From Blautia hominis (GTDB lineage Bacteria > Bacillota > Clostridia > Lachnospirales > Lachnospiraceae), in the NCBI GenBank assembly GCA_002270465.1, contig NQOF01000008.1:215643-279642 (forward strand): a stretch of DNA of 64,000 bases, in the 5' to 3' direction. The notes beneath the pieces were generated by a model, which saw nothing but the letters and a program-made list of their open reading frames with translations, was not told the DNA's origin and made no database searches. Shown here piece after piece: positions 61,343 to 64,000 of this stretch; positions within the stretch are counted from its first letter, which is position 1, and every line of letters begins with the position of its first letter. The position numbers and the translations under genes were made by a program.

Positions 61343-62049
61343 TACTTGCTATTATCATGACAGTGACTGTCTTAATGGCTGGGTATGCAATTTTAATGGG
61401 AGGAACCAATATACGTTTTCACTCCCCGGCAAAGGAAGGGCAGATTAAGGTGGCCTGCGTCGGTGACAGTACGACCTATGGGACTGTGATACCGAATGTT
61501 TTCCATAATTGTTACCCAGCTCAGCTTGGGCGGATGCTGGGAGCTGGATACCACGTGGAGAACTATGGCTATAATGGAAAGACAGCTCTGGACTTGAATA
61601 ATAACTCTTTCCGAAAAACAGGTGAATACCCAAAGAGCATGGAATACCAGCCGGATATTGTGATTATTATGCTCGGAACAAACGATTCAAAGCCCCAGAA
61701 TTGGACGAATAAGAGAGATTATAAAGAACATTGCCGGACGCTTATTCAATCCTATCAGAATGTGGAAAGCCGGCCCGCTGTATATATTTGTACTCCAAAT
61801 TCAGCATATTACATACAGGGCAAGGCGGAGGAAAGCTATAGCTATGGAATTAATGAAAAAAATCTGCTTCAGGAGTGCGAAGCGATCCGTGAATTGGCCA
61901 GCGAAATGGAGTTGGGGTTTATTGATATGTATGATGTGACATCGGGTCACCCAGAATGGTACAAATTTGACGGCATCCATCCCAACAAGGATGGGGCCAA
62001 TGCAATCGCAACCGCAGCCTACAAGGCAATTACGGTGAAATCCAGATAA
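61333..62049 (+). CDS. Membrane-anchored SGNH hydrolase in the OYE operon
   Basis: A 238-residue protein: an N-terminal hydrophobic segment (about 3-24) that anchors or exports it, then an SGNH esterase domain with GDSTTYG near residue 46, LGTNDSKPQN near 113 and the catalytic Asp/His in DGIHPNKDG near 213. It faces the outside and may remove an acyl or sugar-ester group from the compound that the cytoplasmic reductases handle. Its start overlaps the SDR gene, so it is part of the same operon, an unusual partner for OYE/SDR enzymes. Confidence 0.85.
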   Translation: MPIILAIIMTVTVLMAGYAILMGGTNIRFHSPAKEGQIKVACVGDSTTYGTVIPNVFHNCYPAQLGRMLGAGYHVENYGYNGKTALDLNNNSFRKTGEYPKSMEYQPDIVIIMLGTNDSKPQNWTNKRDYKEHCRTLIQSYQNVESRPAVYICTPNSAYYIQGKAEESYSYGINEKNLLQECEAIRELASEMELGFIDMYDVTSGHPEWYKFDGIHPNKDGANAIATAAYKAITVKSR

Positions 62050-62297
62050 TATCAGGGTAAAGAATCCACAAGAGAATAAGCATAGCCCCATCCCCCAGCC
62101 ACAACGCATCATCAGGAACAGGCAGGTGACGGGGAGGGGCATGCTGTAATTCTCATTTAGGAGTGTGGTAACCGACCAATGTCGATAAGCTAATAGTTAT
62201 AGAAATACTTACACTCTTAATATGGAAGAAGTTAAATCTATCAAATCATTAAATCTATGTATAATCTATGATTTATCAATAATAATATTAACAATTT

Positions 62298-62325
62298 TTG
62301 TAAATAATATAGCAATAAATATAAT
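62298..62325 (+). promoter_or_regulatory. Promoter of an orphan transcript
   Basis: TTGTAA, a 16-nt spacer and consensus TATAAT, with no gene before the terminator at 62415. Confidence 0.5.
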
Positions 62326-62331
62326 GATATG

Positions 62332-62458
62332 TTGTAATAATAAATTACACATGCATCGCTTTCGTTTTTGGGATGCTATGTTTATTGGGTGAGTAAGAAA
62401 TTTGAGATTAAGAGAACCCACAAAGGCGCAGTATTATTGTGCTTTTGTGGGTTTTTGA
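62332..62458 (+). ncRNA. Candidate small RNA (promoter-hairpin-terminator unit without gene)
   Basis: A ~125-nt unit bounded by a sigma-A promoter and a strong terminator. It contains a GCATC / GATGC hairpin and at most a 13-codon ORF (from 62352) without a ribosome site. No known RNA family was recognised. The rest of the 584-nt gap 62050-62633 holds a GC-rich fold CCCCATCCCC / GGGGAGGGG (62084-62138) and AT-rich sequence. Confidence 0.4.
62415..62458 (+). terminator. Strong terminator without an adjacent gene
   Basis: A 16-bp stem (62415-62430 with 62438-62453, beginning AACCCACAAA) and a 7-nt loop, then TTTTT. The nearest plus-strand gene ends 365 nt upstream. Confidence 0.85.
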
Positions 62459-62633
62459 CGTATGGATAGGTTTTTATCAAAATATTCCAGTAACATCCTG
62501 CTTGTCGGATAAAATCAAGGACGCCGCTTTTTCCTATACATCTTTTGTCCCCTAATAACCCCTGCTTGTAAAGTATAAATTTTCGGAATTCACCTTTACA
62601 AAGATATATTTCATCTATTTCAAATCTCCGATT

Positions 62634-63197
62634 CTATTCTTCCAGAACATAATAATTAGTATAAATCTTTTTATCATGCCCTATCAATTTTTCCTCAGAA
62701 GCAACAAAGCCCAACCGTAATATTGCCAATTTTCGTTCAGAAGCAAAGGACGGAATTTTTGTCGCAATTATCTGACATTTAAACAATTCAAATACTGATG
62801 GTATGATAAGCGATAATATCTCAAAAATGTTTTCTTCCTGCTCATAATCGCTTCTCAGATCAAGCCTTAACAAACTACAATTATTAAAATAATCATCTGC
62901 TTTCCGATTAAATAACTCAATAGTTCCTATTGCTTCATTAACCGTTTTTGAAACAATAGTCCAACGAACAAATCCCTGTCTGTTATACTCCCAAAACCAA
63001 TATGCAATCGCTTGTTCCATTCTGCTTTCAGTTGTATAGTGAAAATCATCTCCACCACAATTATCACTATTAAAGAATGGTACGGCTTTCTCATCGGAAT
63101 ATACTTTTAATAAATCTTCTTTGTCCTCTTTTCTTACCAATCTTAATATATAATTTTCATTCTCATATACAGGGCACTTTTCATAAGGGTTAATCAT
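62634..63197 (-). CDS. GNAT-family N-acetyltransferase
   Basis: A 187-residue protein with the RimJ/RimL-like GNAT layout: NENYILRLVRKEDKEDLLKVYSDE at the N-terminus, the central strand VNEAIGTIELFNRK, and a C-terminal ATKIPSFASERKLAILRLGFVASEEKL, which is the usual N-x-x-S/A-helix-GF acetyl-CoA site. It acetylates an amine on a protein or small molecule; the target is unknown. ATG 63197 follows GGAGG. DNA is AT-richer than the preceding operon. It shares direction with the WYL gene, 63 nt apart. Confidence 0.85.
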   Translation of the reverse strand: MINPYEKCPVYENENYILRLVRKEDKEDLLKVYSDEKAVPFFNSDNCGGDDFHYTTESRMEQAIAYWFWEYNRQGFVRWTIVSKTVNEAIGTIELFNRKADDYFNNCSLLRLDLRSDYEQEENIFEILSLIIPSVFELFKCQIIATKIPSFASERKLAILRLGFVASEEKLIGHDKKIYTNYYVLEE

Positions 63198-63259
63198 AAG
63201 ATTACCTCCGTTTTTTATAAACACTATATCATGATATATATGACAACAGTATGTCATAG

Positions 63260-63835
63260 TTATTTGTATAAAGAAATAATTTTTGAAGCTGCTTCAACAA
63301 GTCGATTGCGAATCCCCTTTGGTTCAATTACTTCAACATCATCTCCCAAAGACAATAAAGTACCGAACCAAAACTGCTCATTTTCTATTACTGTAAATTT
63401 CATGAATGTATCACCATCCGGCAAATATTCAATTACCATTCCTTTCAAATATTCTTGGACTCGTGATCGTGCCTTCTTTTTACATTTTATAAAAACATCC
63501 GTATATTGACGGGAGTCAGTTTTGTCAGATTTTTTCAAAATCATATCTGGTGTATCGTGTTCTTTTGTAAAAGGCGTGTCTGTAATTTTTAAATTACTCA
63601 TCCTTACAAGTTTATATGTGCGGTAATCGTTTTTTACTTTAGAATAGGCAAGAAGATACCATGCGTACCACCGATAAAGCACTGCAATAGGATCTACACT
63701 GTGTGTGCGAGTTTCATTATTATTATTCGTATATATAAAATTTACCATACGTTTTTTGGCTATGGAGGTTTGTAGCGCTTGTAAAGTAGTTTGCTCGCCT
63801 TCTCGTAAAACGGAAAAATCCAATATAATGTTCAT
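63260..63835 (-). CDS. WYL-domain transcriptional regulator, N-terminus unresolved
   Basis: A 191-residue reading frame covering the WYL ligand domain (AVLYRWYAWYLLAYSKVKNDYRTYKLVRM) and the C-terminal WCX region (FGTLLSLGDDVEVIEPKGIRNRLVEAA) of YafY-type regulators. The HTH that should precede it is not in this frame: the open frame continues upstream without an ATG (about 30 codons, ending LEKISHIHKQND) to a stop near 63946. Either translation begins at ATG 63835 and the protein lacks an HTH, or the gene is frameshifted or truncated near the window edge. The downstream GNAT gene is a possible target. Confidence 0.75.
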   Translation of the reverse strand: MNIILDFSVLREGEQTTLQALQTSIAKKRMVNFIYTNNNNETRTHSVDPIAVLYRWYAWYLLAYSKVKNDYRTYKLVRMSNLKITDTPFTKEHDTPDMILKKSDKTDSRQYTDVFIKCKKKARSRVQEYLKGMVIEYLPDGDTFMKFTVIENEQFWFGTLLSLGDDVEVIEPKGIRNRLVEAASKIISLYK

Positions 63836-64000
63836 ATCATTTTGCTTGTGAATATGAGATATTTTTTCTAATGTAACTTGTTGTGCTACTTTTAATTGAA
63901 AGACCTGTAAGCTGCCAAAAGCCCAAAAAGACCCCTTGTTGTTTTATGACTGTTTTGAATCAGAAGATGAGCTGTTTTATTTTTCCCATTTCACAGTTCT

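Overview
The window looks like the chromosome of a strictly anaerobic, spore-forming gut Firmicute of the Lachnospiraceae, probably Blautia-like. The reasons are the moderate GC content, strong AGGAGG ribosome sites, T-box leaders on leuA and pheST, a clostridial-type 6S RNA, spore and cell-wall genes (SleB-type hydrolase, SpoIID domain, a lone Spo0A_C domain), families typical of this group (DUF4358, DUF6774, DUF3784) and several oxygen-sensitive Fe-S/FMN/FAD reductases. This is inference from gene content; no 16S or other marker is present.

Layout. 1-1.6 kb: a minus-strand operon of an XRE regulator, a PLDc_N-type membrane protein and the start of an ABC ATPase. 1.9-5.7 kb: a DUF3784 membrane protein, a LysR regulator and an Old-Yellow-Enzyme (OYE) type reductase. 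5.8-10.9 kb: a complete peptide/nickel-class ABC importer whose two ATPases are fused through a histidine-rich linker. 11-15 kb: a four-gene surface O-acylation cluster (SGNH, DUF4358, MBOAT, DHHW). 15.3-20 kb: branched-chain amino acid genes ilvN, ilvC, leuC and leuD, with a LysR regulator; leuA lies at 30.4 kb behind a leucine T-box. 20-25 kb is accessory: an 8-bp tandem repeat, a NUDIX hydrolase, a lone Spo0A_C protein, and a PadR/membrane/secreted three-gene cassette. 25-29 kb holds a PucR regulator divergent from a corrinoid-type methyltransferase, tRNA-Pro, a PPOX-fold protein and an SGNH esterase. 32-36 kb has three lipoproteins and a SleB-like hydrolase. 36-52 kb is housekeeping: thrC, pckA, an HD hydrolase, 6S RNA, galM, a membrane spermidine-synthase-like protein, SpoIID, YihY, pheST, a phosphatase and queA.

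52-54.6 kb is a scarred island: a truncated IS256-family transposase, a HipA-like kinase with an unusual N-terminal domain, a 57-nt imperfect palindrome and the tail of an FGGY sugar kinase. Next to it is a frameshifted PucR regulator divergent from an operon of two OYE-type reductases, a short-chain dehydrogenase and a membrane-anchored SGNH hydrolase (56.4-62.0 kb). That operon resembles in architecture the BaiCD/BaiH/BaiA set of bile-acid bacteria and is the best candidate for an undescribed pathway. One of its reductases has an altered Fe-S cysteine pattern and a degenerate pyridine-nucleotide motif.

A second cross-window signal is a family of five 27-bp inverted repeats (GTAACTG ... CAGTTAC). 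Three of them end 27-28 nt before the start codons of unrelated operons (ABC importer, leuC, pheS). Two others flank the region between the 6S RNA and galM.
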